Below are positions 1 through 12,420 of a DNA stretch of 64,000 bases, piece by piece. Where the stretch lies: positions 29,430,358 through 29,494,357 of the forward strand of contig OY987244.1 of the NCBI GenBank assembly GCA_963920765.1. Reading direction: 5' to 3'. This stretch comes from Ulota crispa. Taxonomy: Eukaryota > Streptophyta > Bryopsida > Orthotrichales > Orthotrichaceae. The position numbers and the translations under genes are program-made. Under the pieces are notes generated by a model. That model was not told where the DNA came from, searched no databases, and was given only the letters and a program-made list of their open reading frames with translations. The number at the start of each line of letters is the position of its first letter. The first letter of the stretch is position 1.

Positions 1-682
1 CCTTCCAAGCAAAGAAAATTACATATCATGCAATAACTTTTGAATAATGTAGTCAAAAGTTACAAAAATTGTCGGACCTTAAAGCTACTCCTTGAACACA
101 TCATGTGTGAAAATTTCAAAGAAATAAGATGAAAAGTCTATTTGTAGTGAACTCAAGAGTGAGCTCCCAAAACCGCAATATTGCCAAAACAAAAAAAACA
201 AAAAAAAACAAAAAAATGCTGCTTGGGCCTTTAGGGGATAAAACCTCTTTTCCTTAGGTCCAAATTTCCTCACTTCCACTTCACCCCTAAAGCCATAAGG
301 TGCAATTTTAGGTTTTTCTTCATTTTTGGAGGGCGGAGTTATAATTTAATAGATTTTTCTGATTTTTATTATTGGACATGTGCTTCATTGTAGATTTGAT
401 GCTTGATAAACTTTGTAGGAACACCAGTTGTGGTTTAAAAGTTGTACCTCAAAGCAACTATTGTTTTTAGTTAGGGGCAATTTGGATATCCACAACAGAC
501 AACTCCAATTTGTTTGAATAATTTTGCACTTACTCTCAACATGCTTATAGAATATGATCTTGAGCGTGACAAAGCACACAAGCTTGTGATTTGGATTACT
601 AAACTTTTGAAATTGAGTTTTTAAATTTTGGGCAATGCTCAAGGAAGAAGTTGCTTTCAGGGCCCTTTAGTCCTAAAGGATA
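1..682. other. AT-rich, no gene
   Basis: Only short chance frames. CTTGGGCCTTTAGGGG (224-238) and ACCCCTAAAGCC (283-294) look like decayed TTAA-type termini facing outward. Confidence 0.5.
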
Positions 683-938
683 GAACGCCATATTCGTTAA
701 ATTGGGAAAAAACAGTACATTTTGGGACTTTTGAAGGATTGAGGTGGCCACCTAAATTTAAGTTCCAACATTTTTTGGTACACGTGTCCTCACCTAAGAG
801 GAGGAATTTGCAAGGGAATTTTTTTACTGGCTCAGATTGAATCTGATACCTTTGAACCTGGTTTAAGGTAACTATTTGGGTTTAAGGTGGAGTACAAAAC
901 AATACCTCTGTTTCTCCTAATTTAATGAATATGGTGTT
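683..938. mobile_element. MITE family Q copy 1
   Basis: AACGCCATATTCGTTAAATT at the left and CTAATTTAATGAATATGGTGTT at the right. Copy 2 at 31153 is its inverse. Confidence 0.65.
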
Positions 939-1225
939 GTAGACATATGAACACCTTTTTAAACTTCAAAATTTCTCTGCTTGTTTACTCCCATTTTATT
1001 GCGAAATTAAAAAGAGATTTTTTTTCATAGACTTGTGTATCTTCTATAAGTAATGACTTTTTAGATTTTTTGGGGGAAATTTTGAAACCACTATAAACTA
1101 AGGAATAAAAAGCAAAAAACATATCACACTAAATGCAAAATATCCTCAAAAAGCCTGAGAATTTCTTCATATGTGTACAATATAAGTATAATATAGCATG
1201 GTGCAATTTTTTTTACCGTTAAGTC

Positions 1226-1592
1226 TTAACCCTTAAAGGACGGATGGATCACCGTGGCTTGCCCTGCCTGTAGCATTCTATAGTGTTTTGCACATGGGCA
1301 CCAGTAGTATTGCTTCAAAAAGTTGGAAAAGTCAACAGTGTACGGTGCCCTCATGAAAATTGCAGGAAGGGCAGCTTCGGAGTTAATACCATGTTTCTGA
1401 ATCTTATTACAATTTGGGTTACAAAAAAAATGAATGCATCTCAAGAGGTAATTTTTTGTTTTCCATGAAGTACCATGTTTTTATGGTCACGTTTGAAAAA
1501 AAATCAGATGAAAAACAACTTCTTTTTGAATCACATAATCTTTTTTCAGAGCCGGAGGGCGTTTTTTGTCCTCCTCAATGTTTAGGGGTTAA
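1226..1592 (+). mobile_element. TTAA-type MITE, family A copy 1
   Basis: Bounded by TTAA on both sides with inverted ends CCCTTAAAGGACGG / GTTTAGGGG. About 367 bp with no coding capacity. It shares its length and full interior with copies at 24759, 34254 and 55375. Confidence 0.8.
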
Positions 1593-1664
1593 AATTTAGA
1601 GAATTAGTAGTCCATGGTTATAGGCCCAAAGTTCTAACTGCATTTGTAGGAAATTTTCAGATCT

Positions 1665-1850
1665 TTAACCCCCTAAAGGACCAACAGTCCATTGGGGGAC
1701 AAATGGATTTTGGGCATGTACCTACAACTAAACTAGTTTTTGTGATTTTCTGAAACTTTTATTGAAGGTGGGGAATTCAAAAATTTATGTGGATATCTAA
1801 TTTTTCTTCATTTCGACATTTGATGAAGAAGTTGTCAAGAACTTTCTAAA
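1665..1850. mobile_element. TTAA-type element fragment, family D half arm
   Basis: TTAACCCCCTAAAGGACC followed by about 170 bp that matches one arm of the foldback at 62820-63547. The second arm is missing. Confidence 0.6.
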
Positions 1851-2291
1851 ACTAAGTGAGAAGGGGTAGTTTGGGTAGGCCCTCTCCTTTGTAAGTGGGT
1901 GTTGACTCCAAAGAGGGTCAGCCCTTGTGGGCACAAGGTGTGGACACTTGGGTAAAGGGGAGTGGAGTGGAGGGTGCCCATCTTGGGGGACTCCAAAACC
2001 TCCATTCTTTTTGCCCCTTATAAAATTTGGTGCTTTAGTTTTTTGAGTGGCTTGAGTTTTTTTTTGATTAATTTTTTCCCAAAATGTAACAAACTAAGAA
2101 TCCTTGGTTTTCACCATTTAAATAAATGTAATTCAAATTTTTGAATTTGATATAAATCCTCCAATTTTGCCTAGTATATATGCAAATTTCATGTCTTATA
2201 GCATTGCAAGATTTACAAAGTGTAAAAAACAACTCCAATTCATTTGAAATTTCTCCCACACATACCTAACTTGGATTTCTATATGGATAAA

Positions 2292-2574
2292 ATAAACCTC
2301 AATTTTGCGTAAAGCAATTCTTTTGATATATGAGCGGTCAAAAGCTTTTAAAAATTTTGGGCTAGAGGGAATTTATTTATTTATTTCACTTTAGATGTCA
2401 ATACCTCACTCTTAGCTAATTATTTTCCCACAAGTACCTCTTGTAGTTCAAGGCAAGATCTTATGGTTGAATTATTAAAAAAAAAAAACTTGTTTTTACT
2501 TTTCTACTCATTCTACTCATTCCCCTGAAAGTGGCAGTTTTCAATGACTTTCACAAAAGGGCTTGGTCCTTTAG
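2292..2574 (-). mobile_element. TTAA-type element remnant, family E
   Basis: Reverse-oriented relative of 63675-64000. It shares the CTTGGTCCTTTAGGG end, the AGTCATTGAAAACTGCC segment and the terminal AAACCTCA segment. Flanking TTAA has decayed. Confidence 0.55.
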
Positions 2575-2953
2575 GGTAGGAACCAGACTTGGTAAGCTTC
2601 ATTTCCTTACTTGGATTCAAACTCAGAAAACATTTTTGTGTGTCTATATCTAGATAAAGATAAAGTTGAAAAAGTTGCCATATACACTACAACAGTGTCC
2701 ATTGATTTCCCATTTTCTTACATTGAAAAGTCAAAAATATCACTAGAAAGGAACACCCAACACCATTTACCAAATACGGGTTTAGGAAACTTCTCCAAAA
2801 AAATTGGATGAAAAAAAACCCGAAATGCGTGCAGCCTCCTTGAAATCATATAAAGGATACAAAACGTATGTCCTAGAGTTGCAAGGTTAAGTTCAAAACA
2901 CATATTTTTGTGCCTTATAATTCTTAAGAATGAGTTGCTCAAGTGTGTTGAAG

Positions 2954-3501
2954 TACAGTGCCCTCCAAAAAGTCCTCATACATCTTGTTTTGCTTTTAAA
3001 GAACTTTGCCAAAATGAAATGTAATTGATATTTTTTAGTTTTGAAGCATAGAAATTTGATTCTTATGCAATCTCAATCAAGTATACCAAATTTCAATTCC
3101 TCAAAACTAAAACCTCGTTTTTTGTGAATAATTTTGTATTAAATTCATGATTTTAAATGACAATTGATTAAAAAATATTGGTGATGAATTTTTGAGATTT
3201 GATTGCATGATTATGTAGGGATAATCCATACACTTCTTATGTGCTAAAAATAATCCCCTTAACAAAAAGTTGATCTATAAAGGTTTCAATGTAACTTGTG
3301 ATATGCTCAAGTTTATAAATTTTATATTTTTACTTTTTAACTAGCTTTCACCAAATAAACATAACATCATGTTGTAAGGTACAAACTTAGTCACTTTGTG
3401 TGAATCAAATAGCAGAATTCAATTACCATAAAGAAATATATGTTAGCAAAGTTTTTTGAAAGGCAAAATAGGTGCATGAGGACTTGTTGGAGGGCACTGT
3501 A
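2954..3501. mobile_element. Tc1/mariner-like non-autonomous element
   Basis: Flanked by TA. Inverted ends read CAGTGCCCTCCAAAAAGTCC / GTTGGAGGGCACTG, the CAGTG..CCAAAAA format of Tc1-type transposons. 548 bp with no transposase frame. Confidence 0.75.
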
Positions 3502-4379
3502 CATGCAAAAAATTCAAACCTATTGGAGTTATCTATCATGGATGCCCAAAATACCCTTAACTCAAAATATAAGTTATTTCAAAGTATAGCTTTGAACTTG
3601 GGGTAACTTATTACATTTAAGAAACAACGTGTAGCATAATATAAATAGCCTTTTATTCATTTTTGGTAAAATTTATAACAAACTTACAAATAAGGTAGGG
3701 GACATTGAAAGACACAAATCATTTATAAGTTATTTAGGTAGCCTTCAAATGTGGGTCATTCTTATTTTATACATACAATTTAGTGTGTCATATATTGGAT
3801 CCTCTAAACTAAATTTTCTATAATCTATGCATTTGGCTAGGTGCATAGATGGGTGCAAAGTTGGGTCAGACACATTGTTTTATTTGGGGCAGTTCAATGC
3901 CCAATTTATTCAAACTAAAATGGGTTCCTTCAAGGCTTTGGGAAAAAAGGGGCTATATATTTCTTTGTCTAATCCTTCTCTTTTCAACTTGTTTTTCAAT
4001 TCTAGGTTTTTCTTTGTAAGGGAATTAGCCTAGAATAAATCACATTGCAATGGAAAGTATGAGTGATAGTAGAGTTCCACCAAATAAGCCATTTTGCAAT
4101 TATAAGTAATTATAGGGATCCTTTAATTCTTGCCTACAAATATAATAGCCCAAAAAAAAAAACCCTTGCTGTACGGGATACTCAAAATATACATAGAGTG
4201 TCCTTCCCTTGAGGCTTTGAACCACAATTAGGATTGCTATAAAAAAATGCCATACAACTAGAGATTAGCAAAACACACTTTCAATGTAAAAAATTATAAG
4301 ATTCCAACAAATACTACACATGAGAGGGCTTACCAAAATGTGAATAAATGGCTTGACATTGCAACACATGGGTTGGGAT
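3502..4379. other. AT-rich, no feature recognised
   Basis: No long frame with coding character and no inverted termini found. Confidence 0.5.
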
Positions 4380-5543
4380 TTAACCCCTGAGAGCCCTAGC
4401 GACAGGATCCTATTTTTGGGGACCACAACTTGATCTCACATTTTCTCTTGATTTGTATGGTGAAAACAATTGTGGCTAGTCCCCATCAGTAGAGAAGGTA
4501 GTCCTTTTTCAAATCCTACGGTCACTTTTTTTTGGATGTAATTTTCCAAACTCTGGTGGCCATTAAACCCCCCATTTTTCCTAAACCCTAAAACAACTCT
4601 AGGCGCTCATTGCAATAGTTCAATTTTTTGGGGACCACAACTTGATCTCACATTTTCTCTTGATTTGTATGGTGAAAACAATTGTGGCTAGTCCCCATCA
4701 GTAGAGAAGGTAGTCCTTTTTCAAATCCTACGGTCACTTTTTTTTGGATGTAATTTTCCAAACTCTGGTGGCCATTAAACCCCCCATTTTTCCTAAACCC
4801 TAAAACAACTCTAGGCGCTCATTGCAATAGTTCAATTTTTTGGGGACCACAACTTGATCTCACATTTTCTCTTGATTTGTATGGTGAAAACAATTGTGGC
4901 TAGTCCCCATTAGTACAGAAGGTAGTCCTTTTTCAAATCCTACGGTCACTTTTTTTGGATGTAATTTTCCAAACTCTGGTGGCCATTAAACCCCCCATTT
5001 TTCCTAAACCCTAAAACAACTCCAGGCGCTCATTGCAATAGTTCAATCCACCGTTTTTTGGTTAATGTCCTTTTTTGTGGACTACCCAAGATGCAAAGAA
5101 ACAATTATTTTTTAAATGAAAAATAATTTCAAATACAAAAACAAGTCTACTCTCCAACCCAATTTGTATCATGTCAATCCAAGTTAAACTCCATCAAGGA
5201 GAATTTTCCAAAGATAAACATTTCAATATTTACTAGTGTTATAAAATTTATTGTTTCAAAAAACTAATGATGTTCTCTCCTTCAAAAATGTTACATTTTT
5301 GAGTTTTGAATAAGATGTCTATTTTTAACCAATCATATCAAATTTTAAATTTTATGAATAAAATGTCCAATTTTGATAAATATTAAATAAGAATCCAAAA
5401 CCATTTCTGAATGTTTAACTATATGAATCATTACCAAACATCATGATTCTTGTTTTACCTTTTGAAAAAAACTTCATCAAACAAATATCATTTTACAACC
5501 CATCTATGTTTTTCCCTTACCCTCTTGGGCATTTAGGGGTGAA
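4380..5543. mobile_element. TTAA-type element with internal tandem array, family C
   Basis: It starts TTAACCCCTGAGAGCCC and ends GGGCATTTAGGGGTGAA. Positions 5045-5540 align with 7665-8187. The left part carries a three-copy 212 bp array that the other copy lacks. Confidence 0.65.
4413..5046. repeat. Three tandem copies of a 212 bp unit
   Basis: The marker GGGACCACAACTTGATCTC recurs at about 4419, 4631 and 4843, giving a period of 212 bp. Copies are almost identical, so the amplification is recent. Each unit contains TTTCCTAAACCCTAAAAC, which includes one plant-telomere-like AAACCCTAAA, probably by chance. Confidence 0.95.
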
Positions 5544-6087
5544 CACAATAAAAAGGTGATCTTATGGTAACATTACTTTACCCAAAATCGTATGAACTCA
5601 TCTATATTCAAGGTATGGAACAAAAAATGTTTGATCATTCAAAAAAACCTCTTTTCGACCCCTCAAATCCTAAACCTGCTGTTTGTTTTTTTGTTTTTTG
5701 TTTTTTCAAACAGTCATTTGGGGTAACACTTTTTTCTTGGTGCTTTTTTTGGGAGGGGAGACTTCCTGCCCGATTTTTATCTTGCCGGCCAAGCCAATAT
5801 TCCACAGCATTTGTCAACATGGGTTGACAGCAAACGCCCAGGTTTCATTGCATGCAAGGTGGCCTGCTGGCACTGGTTGGTCCTCAAGTCTACCCAGCCA
5901 CGCAGATTGCTGTATTGAAAACAGTAAATAAAATATCAACAAAGCAGCAGCCAGATGTTTTGATGATATGCCCCCATTGCCCCTCCTCTTCAGATGAATG
6001 TTACTTTAAATAACGGTTGACCTTATCACAAAATCCAGGACTTGTAAATTGTAACAGCGTTTTCTAGACAGGACCAAATTTATAATG
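5544..6087. other. No gene; GC-richer patch 5750-5930
   Basis: The patch is open in two frames for short distances but shows no domain. It may be a gene fragment or part of an unrecognised repeat. Confidence 0.4.
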
Positions 6088-6090
6088 TTA

Positions 6091-6553
6091 GAGCATCTCC
6101 ACCGGATGGCCCAAGTCGGGGAAATGGCGAGTCTGTGGAGTCACTGTTCATAATTTCTACTCCCATCGGTCACACGGCCAGAGTTTTGTTCTCTCCGGCC
6201 TCGCCAAAATAGGCCTCAGGCACGGGGACTTGCCAAGAGAGCTTATTTGTTTGGCGAGCTAGAAGTGCGGAGCTGACTGTCCTTGTCCTTGGTTGGTAGA
6301 TGTTCAATTCCTCCAATAATACCTCTAGGGCCCACGAGCCTGCTTGCTGCAAATGGCTTGTTTTGGGGCCCCACATACTACGTGTAGTTCTTAAAATGCT
6401 CTTCTATCCAAAAATTCAGCTAAATTTTCCACTGACTTCCTCCCTGGCCTCAACCGGTGGAGACTACACGGCTAGCCTCGCCTCTTTAGTCTCCCCGACC
6501 CAAAGAAAACACCTGTGTGGAGCCAGGGTTTCCCCGGACTAGTGGAAATGCTC
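6091..6553. mobile_element. PIF/Harbinger-type MITE copy 1
   Basis: Inverted ends GAGCATCTCCACCGG / CCGGACTAGTGGAAATGCTC with TTA on both sides (6088-6090 and 6554-6556). A 3 bp TTA duplication is typical of Tourist/Harbinger elements. The interior is GC-richer than its surroundings. Confidence 0.8.
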
Positions 6554-6570
6554 TTAGAACTTAGAAGAGT

Positions 6571-6898
6571 AAGATAGGAGGCTCGAACTCCGTTAGGCCA
6601 CTAATTTTGCTCACCTCCCCAAATGATCTCCATTAGTACATGTCTTATTCATAGCCTTTCCATAATGTATAGTGGACATACATTTGAGGAGGTGCACCAT
6701 TTTAGAGCCCTATGATTTTTTCACTTCAAGATTTCATAACTAATTCCACATTGCTCTAAAAAATACAAAATAACTTGAATTAGATGCTAGTTCCTCTTGT
6801 CTTTCAAGAAAAATTTACTGAAAAATATTTCAAGAAGTTCCACCACCCCAAAATTCAGTTTCAGCTCTTAGATGGTTGGTTTACGAGCCACTTACCTT
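6571..6898. mobile_element. MITE family I copy 1
   Basis: AAGATAGGAGGCTCGAACTC at the left and CGAGCCACTTACCTTA at the right. It contains GAGGAGGTGCACCATTTTAG, shared with the other copies. Confidence 0.7.
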
Positions 6899-6944
6899 AC
6901 TTGAATTCTCAGAAATTCAACGGGGGACTATACCATTTCACTCA

Positions 6945-7355
6945 TAAGGTAGGAGTACCCATAAGCATGAAACTCAAAGTTTTGGGGTAGGAAAATCAAT
7001 TGAATAACTTCGAAAAAAATAATGTTAAGTTGGGAAGAGGAAATCAAAAATATTGGCATCAATTTCAAAGTTCCAATTGTAAACATTAGTTCACAAAGAT
7101 TTTTCAAAGTTCCAAATCATTGAAAATGTATAGTTGAGTATAGGAGATGTCTTTAGTGTGCTCATATGCTCATAATACTAATTTGAGGAGTTCTTAAATA
7201 GAAAGATGGGGCACTCAAAACCGTCATGCAAGTCACCCAAAACCATTACTTTATCACCCATAACCAATTTTTTTTTAAATTGTTAGTCATTGACATCATT
7301 GATACAAGTAGGTATCGAGATGGGGACACTAACGGTGAGGGATACTCCTACTTTA
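6945..7355. mobile_element. MITE family H copy 1 (long subtype)
   Basis: TAAGGTAGGAGTACCCATAA at the left and GGGATACTCCTACTTTA at the right. The interior shares CAAAAATATTGGCATCA with copy 2. Confidence 0.7.
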
Positions 7356-7642
7356 TATACAGTAGAGTCTAGCTTTTCTGTGGTCCATGGCAATGTTTAG
7401 GGAGAACAGTCATTTAGTGTATTGTCAATTGGTTGAAATTGCAAAACACAAGTAGAATTTGAAACTGTTGTCTAAAAAATTGGTCAAAATTTACAAAAAA
7501 AAATACATATAATATATTGCAATAAAAAAAAATTTAGTGTAATCTAGTGAGAAATTGGTTTAAAACGGTAAATGTCAAATTTTAGCTGGTGAAGCCAAAA
7601 TTCTCCTTGCGCATTGGATTGTGGCATTAAGTTGTGATTTCC

Positions 7643-8187
7643 TTAACCCCTAAGCGCTCAATTGACCATTTTTTGGTGGCTGCCCATATAGTGCAGGTTG
7701 CCTGAGATGAAAAAAAACTTTTTCAAAAAAATAAAAAAGCCTTCTAATAGAAATTCAAGTTTACTTTCCAACCTGACTTGAATCATGTCAATCCAAGTTA
7801 AACTCCATCAAGGAGAATTTTCAAAGACAAACACTTCAATATTTGCTAGTGTTATAAAATTTACTATTTTGGGAAACTAATGATGTTCTCTCCTTTGAAA
7901 AGATTGCATTTTTGAATTTTACAATAGAATGTCTGTTTTTAACCAATCATACCAAATTTTAAAATCTATGAATCAAATTTGTAATTTTGGTGAATATTAA
8001 ATGGGAAATACTTCTAAATTCATTAAATAAAAATCCAATTTTTTTCTGAATGTTTGGCTATACAGATAATTACCAAACATCATGATTCTTGTTTTCTCTT
8101 TTGAAGCCAACTTCATCAAAGTTACATAAGTATCATTTTTTAAAGCATCTATGTTTTGCCCTTACCCCTTGGGTGTTTAGGGGTTAA
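7643..8187. mobile_element. TTAA-type element, family C copy 2
   Basis: TTAACCCCTAAGCGCTC at the left and GTGTTTAGGGGTTAA at the right, 545 bp. It is homologous to the right half of 4380-5543 and non-coding. Confidence 0.75.
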
Positions 8188-8189
8188 GC

Positions 8190-8814
8190 ACTACATGTAG
8201 TTTACCCTATTATCATTGGGCCTTAGAAAAAAAATCAATAAAAAATAGTTATAATACATCAAATGACATGGTTATGGTCTCATTTGAAAAATAATCAAGT
8301 CAAGGTTTTGTATCAAGTTCCAAATACTTAAATGAGTGGAGTATGAAATAGTTATCAAGGTTACAATGAGATAAGGTTAAGGTTCAACTCAAATTTGAAG
8401 TTGCCCTATTATCACTTCCTTACCACTTCCTTGGAGATTTTTATTGTCATACATGATAATATTTTGTCATTTTCATCTTTGAACTTTTTCCTTTCTGTGA
8501 CCTTTATGGTCATCCATAAGTGCTAACTTAGTTGACAATTTTCATTTATTTTTGATATTTTGCAATTAACATTGCTTTAGCTAAGGCGCGGGGGCAATAA
8601 ATTGTCTAACTAAGGTCTTCATAGCTAATACACTATATCTTTTGCAAATTTTGGTCAAATGGAACAAGAATTTCACAATTAGTACAGGACTCTATGACCT
8701 TTCTTGCAATACTTGTAAATTTGGATTTGAAGCTAAACTCTAAAGACATGAATTTTTGAAGACAGAAAAATGATGATAGGATTGGAGTGATAATAGGGTA
8801 AACTACCTGTACTC
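8190..8814. mobile_element. Inverted-repeat element, about 625 bp
   Basis: GTAGTTTACCCTATTATCA at the left and TGATAATAGGGTAAACTAC at the right are exact inverses. No second copy in the window. It abuts the TTAA-type element ending at 8187. Confidence 0.65.
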
Positions 8815-8925
8815 AATTTCATAAAATTGCTCATTTCATTGGTTCTGAACAATAGGGTCAAAGGCTTTCCCAAGGAGAGAAGGTACATGAACTCTCGCAG
8901 ACTTGCACTGTTAAAAGTTTTGTAC

Positions 8926-9253
8926 TAAGGTAGGAGGCTCAAGAATTGGGCATCTAAGGGCTGAAACTGAATTTTGGAAGGTGAAACTTCTTGAAATATT
9001 TTTCAGTAAATTTTCCTTGAAAGACTAGAGGAATTGACATCTAACCCACTTTGTTTCAAAAATTTTGAAGCTTTGTGAAATTAATTATGAAATTTTGAAG
9101 TAAAAAGTCATAGAGCTCTAAAATTGTGCACCTTTGTAAATGTACATTTCTTGTACATTATTGAAAACTGTAAAGAACAACATGTATGTGTAAGGTACAT
9201 TTAAGAAGGTGCACGGTTTAAGATGGTGCACGGTTTATGAGCCGACTACCTTA
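8926..9253. mobile_element. MITE family I copy 2
   Basis: TAAGGTAGGAGGCTCAAG at the left and GAGCCGACTACCTTA at the right, 328 bp. Inverted relative to copies 1 and 3. Confidence 0.75.
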
Positions 9254-9603
9254 ATTTGAGTAACTTGTGGTGCTGACTTTGCATTTTTCTCAGAAACTAA
9301 AAACAGTAGCTTACTCCAGATTCTGCTGACAAGCTTGTGATAAAATGTCAACTCCAACAGAGGTCAGCTCTGGTATGCTAGCTATTCCCTGTAACGCCCA
9401 AAAGAAGACACCTGTCCAGACCATCTGATTACCTGCCTTGTAGAAAATGCAACAGGTGGCAGACGATGAGGTAATCTTAGGTGGATATGATGTGAAACTG
9501 GCTGTGAATGGTATCTTCAAGTACCCACAGGAGCCCCAGGCATTGGTGGGGCGTCCTACAAGGAACTTTACAGGTACATGCCCCCAGAAAAGGAACAGCC
9601 AAT
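9254..9603. other. Unassigned stretch between two family I elements
   Basis: Balanced base composition and open on both strands for over 250 bp, without a known domain. It shares a stretch with the interior of the MITE at 10059-10460, so repeat or captured sequence is more likely than a gene. Confidence 0.4.
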
Positions 9604-9933
9604 TAAGGTAGAAGGCTCGAAAACCGTCCAGGCTCGAAAATCGCTCACCCTCCAAAATATTCTTATATTGTACATGTATTTTTTCATAGATTTGTATAAT
9701 GTACAGCAGATGTACATTTGAGGAGGTACATCATTTTAGAGCCCTATGATTTTTTTACTTTAAAATTTCACAACTAAATCTACAAAACTTCAAAAAATAT
9801 GAAATAATTTGAGTTAGTTGTCAATTCTTCTTGTCTTTCTAGGAAATTTTATTGGAAATTATTTCAAGAAGTTCTGCCTCTCCAAAATTCAGTTTCAGCC
9901 CTTAGATGGTCGGTTTTTGAGCCTTCTACCTTA
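9604..9933. mobile_element. MITE family I copy 3
   Basis: TAAGGTAGAAGGCTCGAAAA at the left and TTGAGCCTTCTACCTTA at the right, 330 bp. Confidence 0.75.
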
Positions 9934-9987
9934 TCTCAAGTTCTCAAGTCTCAACTGCACTGCCCCAAGTATAGTATCTTTCGTGGA

Positions 9988-10055
9988 GAGCATCTCCACC
10001 GGACACCACAAATAGAAGCAGCCACTGTGATAAGCAGGTTTCTTTTTCTTTGGCC
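9988..10055. mobile_element. Truncated PIF/Harbinger-type MITE end
   Basis: Begins GAGCATCTCCACCGG like 6091 but is interrupted by the next element after about 68 bp. No right end was found. Confidence 0.4.
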
Positions 10056-10058
10056 TAA

Positions 10059-10460
10059 GAGCATCTCATGCCACCCGCTTTGCCAGACCACTTCAAATGA
10101 GTTTCCAAGGGAATATTGGCGTAAACTTGCATGAAGTGGTAGGGTATGGCTTAAATCTCCCTTGCAATCGAGAAGAGTTCATGGTCAACACCTGTATTAA
10201 TTAGTGTTGCAGTGGTATACTTGGTTGGGAGTGATCTCATAACAATTTGCAACTTCCACCTATGCGAATAGTGCATGCAAGGGGCCGTGAATGGGACTTC
10301 TAGAAAGTTGGAATTTGACGTGGATGTGGCTGGATTTTGGAGGCCTTGCACGTGCATATCTACAACTGCAGTGCTGATGAAGATTCGAAATCTGCAAATT
10401 GCTATGGGTTAGCAAAAAATTTGTTTTCAAGACTCATTTCACTAGTGGCAAGAGATGCTC
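10059..10460. mobile_element. PIF/Harbinger-type MITE copy 2
   Basis: Ends GAGCATCTCATGCCAC / GTGGCAAGAGATGCTC (one of 16 positions differs), flanked by TAA on both sides. The interior 10190-10370 resembles 9311-9590. A truncated relative (GAGCATCTCCACCGGACACC) abuts it at 9988. Confidence 0.75.
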
Positions 10461-10463
10461 TAA

Positions 10464-12089
10464 GTCTTACTTCAATTTGACATTGGCTACCACTGCACTA
10501 AACAAAATGGGTGAAGAAAAGGATGAAATTGTCAAATCCCTCTCCAAGCAAAAAACTGAGTTTCCCAAATTTAGAATGTAAGCAACTAATATAAATAGTT
10601 TTATGGATAAACATGTACACATTGTTAATTTTATCCAATTTTTCCTTACCAGCTTGTATTTTAGGGTGCAAGTTGCTCTACCATGACCACAACAAGAAAA
10701 AAACCCTAGGCAAGGATTAGATGGCATATCATTTTGTAAGATCAAGGTGAAAAATGTAAGTTTTTTTTTTACAAACAAGAATAAAAGCAGTATTTTGGCC
10801 CTTATGTTAGAGTTGGTTATTTTTGTCCTCCTCACTGGACCTAAACTAAATCAGAATTTGTGAATCCTAAATGTGAATTCAAAATTTTCAAATTCAATCT
10901 TCTTACAGTAAATACATTTAAATTCTTACATTATCTAACTGGTTGTGAGCGCTTGGATCTCTACCCTAGAGAGACGGGCAAACACAACCGGGTTCTAAAC
11001 TACTTCGCAATTTTTTAGAGTTAGCTAATTGGAGTGATGCATTATAGATTCCAAATCTTTGCCTTTCAAGCAATGAATCTTTTAACTTTAGTTTTTAAAA
11101 TCTAAAAAGTATTAGAGATCATACTATAAGTGAGAGATGAACCAAAGGTCTAAATTAGAAGGATTTCACAAAACAGATTAGGAAATTGCACTAACTAAAA
11201 AGGTGGACATAGGATAGGGGGAAACATCATTTTATCTCATCCAAAGGAGGGGCGTCACCAATCTAGTCATACGCTACTTCCATTTTTGGTATTGTTGGCT
11301 TGGATTGCCCCAAAGTCCCTATCGACGATCCAAAAACCTCTAATATTTGTTATTTTTCTTTAACTAGCTAATTTCTCATACTAGTCTTATCCTTTGACAC
11401 CCTCCCTTATGTTGACTCCATACTCTAGATGAAAAAGGTAATTTTAAAAAGTCAACTAAAAAGAAGAACAAAACCCTAAATCCCAAATCCCCTAAACTAT
11501 GTTTGTGGGTGCAACAAAAACTCCAAGAGCTAGCTAGTTTTTAAAAGTGTTTTATTTTTTTAATGGATTTTCTAGAGTTTAATTATGACAGTTGTTTAAA
11601 GCTTGCCAAGTAACCCCTAAGATGTCCGATGCTTTCCTATACCTTCAATTATCTAACTCAATATAGGAGAAGAAGAATCAAACTACTAGAAGAAGACCAA
11701 AATAACCCTAATATTTTTAATTTATTTTCACAATTTAGGAGAGAAATTTGTAAAAGTGAAAATTCCAAAAAGTAAGAAAGAATAATGGGAAGAGAGAAAG
11801 AATACTAAAAACGGCATACTCAAATTAACCCAAGTTAAGGCAAAAAGTAAAGGGACTTGACGAACTAATTAAAAGGAAAAGAAAGAAAATAGAGGAAATG
11901 GGAAAAAACGGAGGAATTAGAGGTGGCTAGCCCCCTAGTCCAAGCCCTGGATCTCTGGCCTGGAGTTCTTGTTGGTTGTTTGTGCCGGTTTTGGGCCGTT
12001 CCTGGTGGCTGTTGGCTTGTCGGAGGAAGAGAGCGACTAGTAAAGGTAAAACTAGCCAGACCTTTCGCTCTTTCTTGTCATTGGTTTGG
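10464..12089. other. No gene recognised
   Basis: AT-rich to 11900, then a GC-rich patch leading into the SINE-like monomers. Possibly the body of a decayed reverse-oriented retroelement. Confidence 0.4.
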
Positions 12090-12420
12090 GGGCCGGCCGC
12101 TGCAGCCCTATTGGAGTGCTGGAGTCTTTGAGTTTCACCTGCAAGATTGTGGGTTTGAACCTTGCGCCCGCTCTTTTGCCCTCGCGCCTTGGGGGTGGGG
12201 GGGAAGCTCCGCCTTTGCTGCCGTATAATTGGGCTGATCGCCATACATATTTTTTGGTCGCTGTGCTACCAGTTTGGTAGACCTGCTGGCTTGCTGGTGC
12301 CTTCAGGTGCTGTTCGCGTGGTCGGGGGTTCGATTCCCTAGGCCACTCTTTTGCTGCGGCACTTGCTCAACCGGTCACGCTGGGGTTACGACCCTCTGCG
12401 CTGGTTGTCAATATTTGTAC
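12090..12420 (+). mobile_element. Two tRNA-related (SINE-like) monomers in tandem
   Basis: Two B-box-like motifs, GGGTTTGAACC (12151-12161) and GGGTTCGATTCCC (12326-12338), each follow an A-box-like GCTGG stretch and each precede a CTCTTTTGC-containing tail. Spacing of 175 bp suggests a dimer. No complete tRNA fold was established. Confidence 0.35.

Noticed and set aside
4790..4800. Interstitial telomere repeat
   Set aside because: Only one AAACCCTAAA per 212 bp unit, not a tandem TTTAGGG run.
9311..9655. 114-residue - strand frame as a gene
   Set aside because: Part overlaps a family I MITE end, the other strand is also open, and part resembles a nearby MITE interior. No domain recognised.
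11923..12244. About 100-residue frames on both strands
   Set aside because: They arise from a GC-rich, SINE-like patch. No start context or domain.
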